The notes below the pieces were generated by a model, which made no database searches, was not told the origin of the DNA, and saw only the letters and a program-made list of their open reading frames with translations. This document shows, in pieces, positions 24,640 to 32,924 of a DNA stretch of 64,000 nucleotides. The position numbers and the translations under genes were made by a program. Within the stretch, counting starts at the first letter, position 1. The number at the start of each line of letters is the position of its first letter. The stretch comes from Flavobacteriales bacterium (GTDB lineage: Bacteria; Bacteroidota; Bacteroidia; Flavobacteriales_F; PHOS-HE28): contig JADJOI010000003.1 of the NCBI GenBank assembly GCA_016713875.1, positions 3,782,001 to 3,846,000 of the forward strand. The letters are read 5' to 3'.

Positions 24640-25725
24640 ATGCGGCCCTCCCGATCCCATATCCCAGCCCTCGACGGCCTTCGCGGACTTGCTGCGCTGT
24701 TCGTGCTCTTCGGGCATTTTCCGGCCATCGAGCATTTCACCGTCCTGCGCAGGGCCTTCACCTGGTTCGATTCCGCGGCGCTGGGGGTCGACGTGTTCTT
24801 CGCCCTGAGCGGATTCCTCATCACGCGCATCATCCTCGCCGACAAGGCTGCGGATGCCTTCGGTCTCCGCACCTTCTACCTCCGCCGCGCCTTGCGCATC
24901 ATGCCGATCTACTACCTCACCATCCTCGTGGTCGGGTTCCTCATCACCTGGGAACACGCCGGATGGTCGGCGCTCTACCTCGGCAATTTCACCTTCGCCT
25001 TCGATCCGGCACAGCATCCCCTTCGGCACGTGTGGTCCTTGGCGGTCGAAGAGCACTTCTACCTGGTGTGGCCGCTCGTGCTTGCGAAGGTGAGCGTGCG
25101 GACGGCGCGGCGGCTGGCCTTTCCCGTCCTCCCCGGGTTGGCCATCGGGCTGGCCGCCATCACGTGCCAGCTGATGCCGGCGGCGGACGTCGATGCGCTG
25201 ATCATCCGGGGGTCGATGTACCGGATGCTCTCGATCTGCCTGGGGGCGTGGGTGGCCTTTGAGGAGGAGCGTTCCAGAAGGCTTTCGCTCCCCATCGTCA
25301 TCGGAATGGCGGTGCTGGCGTTGCTCCTCCCGCATTTCACGATACACAGCCTCGAGCAGCGATGGGGAAGTCTCTTTGTATCGAACTACACGATCAAGTT
25401 GATGGTGCTCGCCTGTGCATCACTGTGCTGGCTTCTTGTGGCGTTGAACCTTGACCAACTGGCCGCGCGGTATCCGGTCATGGGTATTCCACGGGCCATG
25501 CTGGTCCACCCGGTGCTCCGGTCCATCGGTCTGATCAGCTACGGGCTGTACCTCTACCATTACCCGATCCTGTTCCGCACCGGGTCCATGGAGGAGGTGC
25601 TCCTCGGGCCTGGGCGCGCGGTGATGGAACTGGCCTTGGTGTTCACCGTGCCGGTCCTGTCCTGGTTCCTGATCGAGCGGCCGCTGCTCGCGTTCAAGGA
25701 CAGGATCGGTCGGGCGACGGGTTGA
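24640..25725 (+). CDS. Acyltransferase family 3 membrane protein (OafA/YrhL type)
   Basis: A 361-residue integral membrane O-acyltransferase, expected to put acetyl or similar groups on envelope sugars. The family signature LDGLRGLAAL is at 11-20 with D12 and R15, the catalytic His is H26, and about ten hydrophobic helices follow (for example VDVFFALSGFLITRIIL, PIYYLTILVVGFLI). SLAVEEHFYLVWPL is the second family signature. C-terminal ISYGLYLYHYPI is also typical. There is no extra periplasmic SGNH domain. It stands alone on the plus strand; the actual acceptor cannot be deduced. Confidence 0.9.
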   Translation: MRPSRSHIPALDGLRGLAALFVLFGHFPAIEHFTVLRRAFTWFDSAALGVDVFFALSGFLITRIILADKAADAFGLRTFYLRRALRIMPIYYLTILVVGFLITWEHAGWSALYLGNFTFAFDPAQHPLRHVWSLAVEEHFYLVWPLVLAKVSVRTARRLAFPVLPGLAIGLAAITCQLMPAADVDALIIRGSMYRMLSICLGAWVAFEEERSRRLSLPIVIGMAVLALLLPHFTIHSLEQRWGSLFVSNYTIKLMVLACASLCWLLVALNLDQLAARYPVMGIPRAMLVHPVLRSIGLISYGLYLYHYPILFRTGSMEEVLLGPGRAVMELALVFTVPVLSWFLIERPLLAFKDRIGRATG

Positions 25726-25965
25726 TGGGCGGCACGGGTCGTGCGTTGGTGCGAGGCGGGACACCGTTAGGCCGCACTGGTGCACGGATCCTCCGACCCA
25801 GGCGTTGTGGCGGTCTTCGCGCTCGCTCTGCTCTACGATGGCCTCAACCGCGTGCGCAAGAGCGTCCTACCCGAGGATGTGGACCAGAAGTGTACGGCAC
25901 GATGCAGGCCTGCGACCGGGCGGGGAGCTATGTTCGGTGCGTCGGCCAACTCCGTCTGCCGCTCC
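25726..25965. other. Intergenic region without convincing gene
   Basis: About 240 bp between the acyltransferase stop and the terminal hairpin of the ribosomal operon. A 65-codon ORF at 25780-25977 runs into the hairpin and matches nothing I know. TATGTTCG at 25929-25936 is a weak -7 match without a gene behind it. I see no RNA gene. Confidence 0.5.
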
Positions 25966-26013
25966 CCCGGAACGTAGGAAGGGCGCCACGAGGCGCCCTT
26001 CCTACGTTCCGGG
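25966..26013 (-). terminator. 22-bp perfect hairpin ending the ribosomal operon
   Basis: Positions 25966-25987 pair without a mismatch with 25992-26013 around loop ACGA, 12 bp after the rplQ stop. There is no T-run on the minus strand and only GTTGTTCC on the plus strand. It probably marks the operon 3' end and protects or stops transcripts on both sides. Its outer part (GTAGG...GGGCG) resembles the shorter palindromes within the operon. Confidence 0.6.
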
Positions 26014-26024
26014 TTGTTCCATCC

Positions 26025-26513
26025 TTACTCGGTGGCGCCTTCTCCACCTTCGGCCTTCGGGGCCTTGGGAGCGGCGGTCTTTTCGCCGGCGGGGCGGCGG
26101 CTGCGGCGCGTGCGCTTCACCTCGGCACCGGCGGTCTTCTCCGTGGTGTACACGGTGTTGAAGTCCACCAGTTCGATCATGGCCATCTCGCTCGCATCTC
26201 CCAAACGGTTGCCCAGCTTGATGATGCGCGTGTAGCCTCCCGGACGAGCGGCCACCTTCGGCGCCACATCGCGGAACAGGGCGGCGGTGGCCTCCTTGTT
26301 CTGCAGGTAGGTGAACACCGTGCGGCGGTTGTGCATGCTGTCGTCCTTGCTGCGCGTGATCAGGGGCTCCACGTAACGGCGCAGCGCACGGGCCTTGGCC
26401 AGCGTGGTGTTGATGCGCTTGTGTGCGATCAGCGAGCAGGCCAGGTTGCTCAGCAGGGCGTCGCGGTGGGCCTTCTTGCGGCTCAGCGCGTTGTTCTTGT
26501 TGCCGTGTCTCAT
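26025..26513 (-). CDS. rplQ: Ribosomal protein L17
   Basis: A 162-residue L17, a large-subunit protein near the exit tunnel. The conserved core (MRHGNKNNALSRKKAHRDALL to about residue 120) is followed by a 40-residue tail rich in Arg, Lys, Ala, Glu and Pro that E. coli L17 lacks; such tails are common in Bacteroidota. It is the last gene of the operon, 53 bp after rpoA. Confidence 0.97.
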   Translation of the reverse strand: MRHGNKNNALSRKKAHRDALLSNLACSLIAHKRINTTLAKARALRRYVEPLITRSKDDSMHNRRTVFTYLQNKEATAALFRDVAPKVAARPGGYTRIIKLGNRLGDASEMAMIELVDFNTVYTTEKTAGAEVKRTRRSRRPAGEKTAAPKAPKAEGGEGATE

Positions 26514-26566
26514 GACTCTGTTCTCTTGGTGGTGCTGCAGCGCGCCATGGGGCCGCCGCAGCTACC

Positions 26567-27559
26567 TCACTCCTTGTCCAGTTTGTACTTGCTCACGTTC
26601 ATGCCGAAGCTCAGGCCCTTGTTCTCCACCAGGTCCTCCAGCTCGGTGAGGCTCTTCTTGCCGAAGTTGCGGAACTTCAACAGGTCGTTCTTGTTGTAGC
26701 TCACCAGGTCGCCCAGGGTCTCGATGTCGGCGGCCTTCAGGCAGTTGAGGGCGCGCACGCTCAGGTCCATGTCCACCAGCTTGGTCTTCAGCAGCTGACG
26801 CATGTGCAGGCTGGTCTCGTCGAACTCCTCCTCCTGCACGCGCTCCTCGATCTCCAGGCTGATGCGCTCGTCGCTGAACAGCATGAAGTGGTGGATGAGG
26901 ATCTTGGCGGCCTCCTGGAGGGCGTTCTTCGGGGTGATGGAGCCGTCGGTGACCACCTCGATGGTGAGTTTCTCGTAGTCGGTCTTCTGCTCCACGCGGG
27001 TGTTCTCCACGGTGTACTTCACGTTCTTGATGGGCGTGAAGACGCTGTCGATGAAGATGGTGCCCACGGGCGCGGTGCCGGTCTTGTTCTCATCGGCGGG
27101 CACGTAGCCGCGGCCTTTGCCGATGGTGAGCTCGATGGTGAGCTTCACGGAGGGTTCCATGTGGCAGATGACGTGCTCGGGGTTGAGCACCTGGAAGCCG
27201 GTGGTGTGCTTGCCGATGTCGCCTGCTGTGAAGGCCTCCTTGCCGGTGATGGTGAAGGACACCTTCTCGGTGCTGACGTCCTCCAGCTGGCGGCGGAAGC
27301 GCACCTGCTTGAGGTTGAGGACGATCTCGGTGACGTCCTCAATGACGCCCTTGATGGTGCTGAACTCGTGCTCGACGCCGTCGACGCGAATGGCCGTGAT
27401 GGCGTGTCCTTCGAGGCTGCTGAGCAGGATGCGGCGCAGGGCGTTACCGATGGTGATGCCGTAGCCGGGCTCCAGGGGGCGGAACTCGAAGGAACCGCGC
27501 TGGTCGTCACTTTCGATCATCACGACCTTGTCGGGCCGCTGGAAATCAAGGATGGGCAT
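26567..27559 (-). CDS. rpoA: RNA polymerase alpha subunit
   Basis: A 330-residue alpha subunit. The N-terminal domain (about 1-235) carries the assembly region GYGITIGNALRRILLSSLEG. The C-terminal domain (about 255-320) has helix-hairpin-helix features (LNCLKAADIETLGDLV, FRNFGKKSLTELEDLV) for UP-element and activator contact. It lies between rpsD and rplQ as in the classical alpha operon. A-rich bases precede the ATG rather than a Shine-Dalgarno sequence. Confidence 0.98.
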   Translation of the reverse strand: MPILDFQRPDKVVMIESDDQRGSFEFRPLEPGYGITIGNALRRILLSSLEGHAITAIRVDGVEHEFSTIKGVIEDVTEIVLNLKQVRFRRQLEDVSTEKVSFTITGKEAFTAGDIGKHTTGFQVLNPEHVICHMEPSVKLTIELTIGKGRGYVPADENKTGTAPVGTIFIDSVFTPIKNVKYTVENTRVEQKTDYEKLTIEVVTDGSITPKNALQEAAKILIHHFMLFSDERISLEIEERVQEEEFDETSLHMRQLLKTKLVDMDLSVRALNCLKAADIETLGDLVSYNKNDLLKFRNFGKKSLTELEDLVENKGLSFGMNVSKYKLDKE

Positions 27560-27588
27560 GGTGTGTCCGTTCGGTTTTGGGGAGGTTC

Positions 27589-28194
27589 TTACTTGGAGTA
27601 CAGTTCCACGATGAGCTGTTCGCGGATGTTCTCCGGGATCTGGGCGCGCTCAGGCATGGCGATAAGCTTGCCGGACAGGGTGGAGGGGTTCCACTCGAGC
27701 CAGTCGAAGCGTTTGTGGGTGGAGGACACGCTGTTGGCGATGGCCTCCAGGCTGCGGCTCTTCTCGCGCACGGCCACGCTCTGGCCGGGGCGCAGGGAGT
27801 AGCTGGGCACGTTCACCACCTGCTGGTCCACCGTGATGTGGCCGTGGCTCACCAGCTGGCGGGCGGCGCGGCGGGTGGGGGCGATGCCCAGGCGGTAGAC
27901 GGTGTTGTCCAGGCGGGCTTCGCAGAGCTGAAGGAGGGTCTCACCGGTGATCCCCTTCTTGCTGGCGGCCACCCCGAACATCTTCTGGAACTGGCGTTCC
28001 AGGATGCCGTAGGTGTACTTGGCCTTCTGCTTTTCGGCGAGCTGGAGGGAGTATTCGCTCTCCTTCTTGCGGCGCTTGTTCGGCCCATGCTGCCCGGGGC
28101 TGTACGGCTTGCGCTCCATCCACTTGTCCTCACCGTAGATGGGTTCCTTGAACTTGCGCGCGATCTTGGTCTGAGGTCCGGTATAACGTGCCAT
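27589..28194 (-). CDS. rpsD: Ribosomal protein S4
   Basis: A 201-residue S4, the 16S rRNA assembly initiator. The N-terminal part lacks the zinc-binding cysteines (it begins MARYTGPQTKIARKF), so it is the zinc-free form. The S4 RNA-binding domain (about 92-155) includes RLDNTVYRLG and SHGHITVDQQVVN. The mRNA leader just before the ATG is a run of A on the coding strand (TTTTTTTT on plus, 28194-28201 region), typical for translation starts in this phylum. Confidence 0.98.
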   Translation of the reverse strand: MARYTGPQTKIARKFKEPIYGEDKWMERKPYSPGQHGPNKRRKKESEYSLQLAEKQKAKYTYGILERQFQKMFGVAASKKGITGETLLQLCEARLDNTVYRLGIAPTRRAARQLVSHGHITVDQQVVNVPSYSLRPGQSVAVREKSRSLEAIANSVSSTHKRFDWLEWNPSTLSGKLIAMPERAQIPENIREQLIVELYSK

Positions 28195-28238
28195 TTTTTT
28201 TGTTTTGGGTGCGGCCTTGGTATTCCCGCACCAACACC

Positions 28239-28261
28239 GGGGCGCCCGTCCGCGCCCCTAC
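28239..28261. repeat. Operon palindrome, copy A (rpsK-rpsD gap)
   Basis: GGGGCGC (28239-28245) pairs with GCGCCCC (28252-28258) and is followed by TAC. A second small stem GGTGCGG/CCGCACC lies just to its left (about 28209-28232). Related to copies B and C by the GGGGCG...CGCCCCTAC outline. Confidence 0.55.
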
Positions 28262-28277
28262 AGGTTGTGGTTATCGA

Positions 28278-28685
28278 TCAAACACGGCGTTTCTTGGGCG
28301 GACGGCAGCCGTTGTGGGGCATGGGGGTGATGTCCACGATCTCGGTGACCTCCACGCCGCTGTTGTGCAGGGCACGGATGGCGCTTTCGCGACCACCACC
28401 TGGGCCCTTCACGAACACCTTCACCTTGCGAAGGCCGAGCTCGAAGGCCTCGCGTGCGGCCTCCTCTGCGCTCACCTGGCCGGCGTAGGGGGTGTTCTTC
28501 TTGCTGCCACGGAAGCCCTGCTTGCCGGCGCTCGACCAACTGATCACCTCGCCCTTGTTGTTGGTGAGGCTCACGATGATGTTGTTGAACGTGGCGTGGA
28601 TGTGGGCCTGTCCGAAGGCCTCCACATGCACGTTCTTCTTCTTCTTCTTGCCGGCGGCGGCGCCTTTGTCCTGCTGCTTTGCCAT
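28278..28685 (-). CDS. rpsK: Ribosomal protein S11
   Basis: A 135-residue S11 of the 30S platform. The family signature around GPGGGRESAIRAL and the C-terminal MPHNGCRPPKKRRV are present. Residues 1-18 are a Lys-rich extension (GKKKKK). It is flanked on both sides by spacers that hold palindromes. Confidence 0.98.
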   Translation of the reverse strand: MAKQQDKGAAAGKKKKKNVHVEAFGQAHIHATFNNIIVSLTNNKGEVISWSSAGKQGFRGSKKNTPYAGQVSAEEAAREAFELGLRKVKVFVKGPGGGRESAIRALHNSGVEVTEIVDITPMPHNGCRPPKKRRV

Positions 28686-28729
28686 TGTCGTTGTCTATTG
28701 GTCGGGGTACTGACCATCATCGCCCAAGC

Positions 28730-28753
28730 AGGGCGAGGCATGCCTCGCCCCTA
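28730..28753. repeat. Operon palindrome, copy B (rpsM-rpsK gap)
   Basis: A 20-bp perfect palindrome at 28731-28750 (GGGCGAGGCA and its complement) is followed by CTAC. On the minus strand the element begins GTAG, and the TAG at 28751-28753 is the stop codon of rpsM, so the element forms the gene's very end. Confidence 0.65.
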
Positions 28754-29128
28754 CTTGGTCGCTTTCTTCTTGTTGGCCACGGTCTTGCGCTTGCCCTTGC
28801 GGGTGCGGCTGTTGGTGCGGGTGCGCTGGCCGCGCACGGGCAGGCCGCTGCGGTGGCGCAAACCCCGGTAGCTGCCGATGTCCATCAGGCGCTTGATGCT
28901 GAGCTGCACCTCACTGCGCAGCGCACCCTCCACCTTGATGTTGTCGTTGATGAACTGGCGGATGCGCGACTGCTCGTCGTCGTTCCATTCCTCCACCTGC
29001 TTGTCGGGGTCCACCTCCGCGTTGCGGAGGATCTCCAGCGCGCGGCTGCGGCCGATGCCGTAGATGTAGGTGAGCCCGATGGCCCCGCGTTTGTGCTTGG
29101 GTAGGTCGATGCCTGCGATACGTGCCAT
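28751..29128 (-). CDS. rpsM: Ribosomal protein S13
   Basis: A 125-residue S13 of the 30S head, contacting L5 and P-site tRNA. The helix-two-turns-helix region (LTYIYGIGRSRALEIL) and the C-terminal basic tail after RHRSGLPVRGQRT are complete. The stop codon TAG is supplied by palindrome copy B. It follows rpmJ closely, in the usual order. Confidence 0.98.
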   Translation of the reverse strand: MARIAGIDLPKHKRGAIGLTYIYGIGRSRALEILRNAEVDPDKQVEEWNDDEQSRIRQFINDNIKVEGALRSEVQLSIKRLMDIGSYRGLRHRSGLPVRGQRTRTNSRTRKGKRKTVANKKKATK

Positions 29129-29141
29129 GGTGGTGCGGTTA

Positions 29142-29258
29142 TCAGCCCTGACGTTGCTTGAACTTCGGGTTCTTCTTGTTGATCACATACAGGCGCCCCT
29201 TGCGGCGGACGATCTTGCAGTCCGCCGAGCGCTTCTTGAGGGAGGTCCTGACCTTCAT
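29142..29258 (-). CDS. rpmJ: Ribosomal protein L36 (zinc-ligand-poor form)
   Basis: A 38-codon gene between infA and rpsM, the expected place. The product begins MKVRTSLKKRSADCK and ends NPKFKQRQG, matching L36 along its length. Of the usual CxxC...C...H zinc ligands only Cys14 remains; the other positions are non-ligands, so this is the C-minus form that does not need zinc. Start ATG 29256-29258, stop TGA 29142-29144. Confidence 0.93.
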   Translation of the reverse strand: MKVRTSLKKRSADCKIVRRKGRLYVINKKNPKFKQRQG

Positions 29259-29269
29259 CGGGTGGGTGC

Positions 29270-29491
29270 TTAGCTCTTGTAACGGAAGGTGATCCGGCCC
29301 TTGGACAGGTCGTAGGGGCTCATCTCCACCTTGACCTTGTCGCCCGGGAGGATCCGGATGTAGTGCATGCGCATCTTGCCGCTGATGTGGGCCGTGATCA
29401 CGTGGCCGTTCTCCAGCTCCACACGGAACATGGCATTGCTCAGCGCCTCCTTGATGACGCCATCCTGCTCGATGTTCCCGGTCTTGCTCAT
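29270..29491 (-). CDS. infA: Translation initiation factor IF-1
   Basis: A 73-residue single OB-fold protein that occupies the ribosomal A site during initiation. Seen: EDGVIKEALSNAMFRVELENG-type start (here KTGNIEQDGVIKEALSNAMF), HISGKMRMHYIRI, and the C-terminal DLSKGRITFRYKS. It lies between map and rpmJ in the spc operon, which is the usual flavobacterial arrangement. Confidence 0.97.
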   Translation of the reverse strand: MSKTGNIEQDGVIKEALSNAMFRVELENGHVITAHISGKMRMHYIRILPGDKVKVEMSPYDLSKGRITFRYKS

Positions 29492-29547
29492 GCCTTCGTC
29501 CGTTCTTCCGTTCCCTGTTCTCTATGTCGTTGGTTCGTCTTCTCGTT

Positions 29548-30375
29548 CTATCCGTTCACCATCGCCTCGTCCATCTTCACGTACTGATCACCCTTGGCCT
29601 CCAGCACCGCTTCGATGGCGCTGAAACTGGAGAGGACCTCCGCCTGCCCGGGCCTCACGGCCACGGTGTGTTCGAAGTGGGCGCTGGGCCGTCCGTCCTG
29701 GGTGACGATCGTCCAGCCATCATCCAACTGGTGCACCTCCTTGGTGCCCATGTTGATCATCGGTTCGATGGCGATCACCATACCGGCGCGCAGCTGCACG
29801 CCGTGGCCACGGCGCCCGTAGTTGGGCACTTCCGGGGCTTCGTGCAGCTTCTCGCCCACGCCGTGGCCCACCAGTTCGCGCACCACGCCGTAGCCGTTGG
29901 TCTCGGCGTGGTGCTGGATGGCGTATCCGAGGTCGCCGGTGCGGCGGCCGTCCACCGCCTGGGCGATGCCCAGCCGGAGGCACTCCTGGGTGACGCGCAG
30001 CAACCGCATAGCGGCGGGGTCCACCTCGCCGATGGCGAAGGTGTAGGCGCTGTCGCCGTAGAAGCCGTTCATGAGCACGCCGCAGTCCACGCTGGCGAGG
30101 TCGCCCTCGCGCAGCACGCGGTCGCCGGGCAGTCCGTGCACCACCTCCTGATTCACGCTGATGAGCAGCGTGCTGGGGCAGCCGTACAGGCCTTTGAAGC
30201 CGGGCACGGCGCCGTGGTCGCGGATGAAGGTCTCCGCAAGCCGGTCCAGATCGCCGGTGCGGACCCCCGGTCCGATGTTCCTGGCCACTTCGGCCAAGGT
30301 CCTCCCAACAAGCAAAGAACTCTCCCTTACCAGTGCGATCTCGGCATCGCTGCGATGGTTCACGGTCTTCGCCAT
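29548..30375 (-). CDS. map: Methionine aminopeptidase, type I
   Basis: A 275-residue type I enzyme that removes the initiator Met from nascent chains. Metal ligands are in VDCGVLMNGFYGDSAYTF (two Asp), GHGVGEKLHE (His), IAIEPMI (Glu) and FEHTVAV (Glu); catalytic His is in the first part (QEVVHGLPGD). Position between secY and infA fits the spc operon of this phylum. It starts 3 bp after the secY stop, so translation is probably coupled. Confidence 0.97.
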   Translation of the reverse strand: MAKTVNHRSDAEIALVRESSLLVGRTLAEVARNIGPGVRTGDLDRLAETFIRDHGAVPGFKGLYGCPSTLLISVNQEVVHGLPGDRVLREGDLASVDCGVLMNGFYGDSAYTFAIGEVDPAAMRLLRVTQECLRLGIAQAVDGRRTGDLGYAIQHHAETNGYGVVRELVGHGVGEKLHEAPEVPNYGRRGHGVQLRAGMVIAIEPMINMGTKEVHQLDDGWTIVTQDGRPSAHFEHTVAVRPGQAEVLSSFSAIEAVLEAKGDQYVKMDEAMVNG

Positions 30376-30378
30376 GCC

Positions 30379-31701
30379 CTATCCCGCCATGCCGTAAGCC
30401 GCGTTCGTCCGTCCCTTGATGCGGCCCGTCTTCATCAGGCCGTCGTAATGCCTCATCAGCAGGTGGCTCTCGATCTGTTGGAGGGTGTCCAGCAGCACGC
30501 CCACCATGATCAGCAGCGAGGTGCCGCCGAAGAACTGCGCGAAGCCCTGTTTCACGCCGGCCATCTGCGCGAAGGCGGGCAGGATGGCCACCAGGCCCAG
30601 GAAGATGGCGCCGGGAAGGGTGATGCGGCTGAGCAGTTCGTCGATGTGGTCGGCCGTCTGCTTGCCGGGCTTCACCCCGGGGATGAAACCGCCGTTGCGC
30701 TTCATGTCATCGGCGAGCTGCACGGGGTTCACGGTGATGGCGGTGTAGAAGTAGGTGAACATCACCACCATGAACATGAGCATCAGGTTGTAGAAGAGGC
30801 CCTGGGCATTGGCGATGGAGATCAACCACTGGGGCGGTTCCTCGAAGGCCTGGGCCATGTACATGGGGATGAGCACGATGGCCTGGGCGAAGATGATGGG
30901 CATCACGCCCGCGGCGTTCACCTTGAGGGGGATGTAGTTGCGCACCCCGCCGTACTGCTTGTTGCCCTGCACACGCTTGGCGAATTGCACGGGGATGCGC
31001 CGGGTGCCCTGCACGAGCAGGATACAGCCGGCGATGATGAGCACCCAGATGACCACCTCCACGAGGAGCAGCACGAGGCCACCGCCACCGGGGCCCATCC
31101 AGCCCACCACTTCCTGGGCGAAGCTCTGCGGGAACTCGGCCAGGATGCCGATCATGATGATGAGGGAGATGCCGTTGCCCAGGCCGCGTTCGGTGATGCG
31201 CTCACCGAGCCACATCACGAAGAGGGTGCTGCAGGTGAGGATGACGATGCTGGTGAAGAGCCAGAACTGGCTGTCGGGCCGCGCATCGGCATCGATGGTG
31301 GCGTAGATGTAGCCGGGGGCCTGGAAGATGCAGATGAGGATGGTGAGGTAGCGGGTGTACTGGTTGAGGCGCCGACGGCCGCTCTCCTCGCGCTGCATCT
31401 TCTGCACGGCGGGCACCGCGATGCCCATGAGCTGCATGATGATGCTGGCGCTGATGTAGGGCATGATGCCCAGGGCGAAGATGCTGGCCCGGGTGAAGGC
31501 GCCGCCAGTGAAGATCGACAGGATCTCCACGATGCCGCCGCCGCCGGTCGAGGCCGAGGCCATCTTCAGGCTGTCCACACCGGGCAACACGATGTAACTG
31601 CCGATGCGGTAGACCAACAGCAGCCCCAGGGTGATGAGGATGCGCGTGCGCAGTTCCTCGATCCGCCAGATGTTCTTGATCGTGTCGACCAGGTTCTTCA
31701 T
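30379..31701 (-). CDS. secY: Preprotein translocase subunit SecY
   Basis: A 440-residue polytopic channel protein of the Sec translocon with ten predicted transmembrane helices. Family signatures include ITLGLLLVYRIGSYIVLPG, GIMPYISASIIMQL and GNGISLIIMIGI, and the C-terminal cytosolic loops RNGGFIPGVKPG and the end region are complete. It handles the export of all the signal-peptide proteins seen in this window, including the T9SS substrates. Spacing to rplO is 3 bp. Confidence 0.98.
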   Translation of the reverse strand: MKNLVDTIKNIWRIEELRTRILITLGLLLVYRIGSYIVLPGVDSLKMASASTGGGGIVEILSIFTGGAFTRASIFALGIMPYISASIIMQLMGIAVPAVQKMQREESGRRRLNQYTRYLTILICIFQAPGYIYATIDADARPDSQFWLFTSIVILTCSTLFVMWLGERITERGLGNGISLIIMIGILAEFPQSFAQEVVGWMGPGGGGLVLLLVEVVIWVLIIAGCILLVQGTRRIPVQFAKRVQGNKQYGGVRNYIPLKVNAAGVMPIIFAQAIVLIPMYMAQAFEEPPQWLISIANAQGLFYNLMLMFMVVMFTYFYTAITVNPVQLADDMKRNGGFIPGVKPGKQTADHIDELLSRITLPGAIFLGLVAILPAFAQMAGVKQGFAQFFGGTSLLIMVGVLLDTLQQIESHLLMRHYDGLMKTGRIKGRTNAAYGMAG

Positions 31702-31704
31702 CGC

Positions 31705-32172
31705 TTATGCCTGCTTCTCCTTCCGCTCGATGATGGTGACCTTGCCGCCGATGGCCTCGATGGCGGCGCGTGCGCTGGCGCTGAACGCGTGGGCGGTGAC
31801 ATCGAGGGCACCCTTGAGCGCGCCACGGCCGAGCACCTTCAGCTTGTCGTTCTTGGCGATGAGGCCGTTGGTGTACAGCACCTGCGGGTCGATCGCCTTC
31901 AGGCCCTGGGTCTCCACGAGCATCTGGAGGGCGTCCAGGTTGATGCCCTTGTACTCCACACGGGTGGGGTTGGTGAAGCCGAACTTGGGCACGCGGCGCA
32001 CCAGGGGCATCTGGCCACCCTCGAAGCCGCGCTTGCGGCTGTAGCCGGCTCGGCTCTGGGCGCCCTTGTGGCCCTTGGTGGAGGTGCCGCCGCCCTTGCT
32101 GCCTTCGCCGCGGCCGATGCGCTTCTCCTGCTTGGTGGCCCCTTTGGCGGGCTTCAATTGACTGAGGTCCAT
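31705..32172 (-). CDS. rplO: Ribosomal protein L15
   Basis: A 155-residue L15, a late 50S assembly protein. The N-terminus MDLSQLKPAKGAT, the Gly-rich RIGRGEGSKGGGTSTKGHKG and the core GFEGGQMPLVRRVPKFGF are diagnostic. The ATG at 32172 is chosen for this N-terminus; the longer ORF upstream runs through rpmD in a different frame. Confidence 0.97.
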   Translation of the reverse strand: MDLSQLKPAKGATKQEKRIGRGEGSKGGGTSTKGHKGAQSRAGYSRKRGFEGGQMPLVRRVPKFGFTNPTRVEYKGINLDALQMLVETQGLKAIDPQVLYTNGLIAKNDKLKVLGRGALKGALDVTAHAFSASARAAIEAIGGKVTIIERKEKQA

Positions 32173-32195
32173 GGTGTCTCTCGGGTTCGTTCGGT

Positions 32196-32378
32196 TCAGG
32201 CCTTTTCCTCGACCGTCACCAGGTGGTTCACTTTCGCCACCATGCCGCGGATCTGCGGGGTGGCCTCCAGTTCGGCGCGCTTGCCGATGCGGCCCAGGCC
32301 GAGGGCCTTGAGGGTGGCCTTCTGGCGGGCGGGGCACTTGATCTGGCTGCCGGTCTGGATGATGATGATCTTGCTCAT
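32196..32378 (-). CDS. rpmD: Ribosomal protein L30
   Basis: A 60-residue L30 beginning MSKIIIIQTGSQIKCP, with the central LGLGRIGKRAELE and C-terminal IRGMVAKVNHLV. It sits between rpsE and rplO as in other spc operons. Confidence 0.95.
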   Translation of the reverse strand: MSKIIIIQTGSQIKCPARQKATLKALGLGRIGKRAELEATPQIRGMVAKVNHLVTVEEKA

Positions 32379-32399
32379 GGGGGTCGCCCGGGGCGTTCG

Positions 32400-32918
32400 T
32401 TATCCGTTGAACACTTTCTCGACCTTCACCCCGCGCATCTGCGCCACGGTGTTGGCGTCGCGCATGTCGGTGAGGGCCTTGATGGTGGCCTTCACCACGT
32501 TGTGGGGGTTGCTGGAGCCCTTGCTCTTGGCCAGCACGTCGGTGATGCCCACGCTCTCAAGCACGGCGCGCATGGCGCCGCCGGCGATCACACCGGTACC
32601 GTGAGCGGCGGGCTTCAACAGCACCTCCGCGCCGGCGAACTTTCCTTCCTGGGTGTGAGGGATGGTCCCTTTGCGGACGGGTACCTTCACCAGGTTCTTC
32701 TTGGCGTCATCGATGCCCTTGGCGATGGCCTCCTGCACCTCCTTGGCCTTGCCCAGGCCGTGGCCCACCACACCGTTCTCGTTGCCCACCACGACGATGG
32801 CGGCGAAGGTGAAGGTGCGGCCACCCTTGGTCACCTTGGTCACGCGGTTCAGCGCCACGAGCCGGTCCTTCAGCTCCAGGTCGCTGCTGCGCACTTTCTT
32901 GACGTTAGCTCCTTCCAT
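32400..32918 (-). CDS. rpsE: Ribosomal protein S5
   Basis: A 172-residue S5 with the double-stranded RNA-binding-like N-domain (VALNRVTKVTKGGRTFTF) and C-domain (VLESVGITDVLAKSKGSSNP). It helps decoding accuracy and mRNA unwinding at the entry site. Nothing unusual is seen. Confidence 0.98.
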   Translation of the reverse strand: MEGANVKKVRSSDLELKDRLVALNRVTKVTKGGRTFTFAAIVVVGNENGVVGHGLGKAKEVQEAIAKGIDDAKKNLVKVPVRKGTIPHTQEGKFAGAEVLLKPAAHGTGVIAGGAMRAVLESVGITDVLAKSKGSSNPHNVVKATIKALTDMRDANTVAQMRGVKVEKVFNG

Positions 32919-32924
32919 CGATGA

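Noticed and set aside
25780..25977. A 65-codon ORF in the spacer before the rplQ hairpin
   Set aside because: No family resemblance, no promoter at the right distance, and its end runs into the hairpin stem.
29524..32604. A 1,026-codon plus-strand ORF
   Set aside because: Antisense shadow of map, secY and rplO, all unmistakable on the minus strand.
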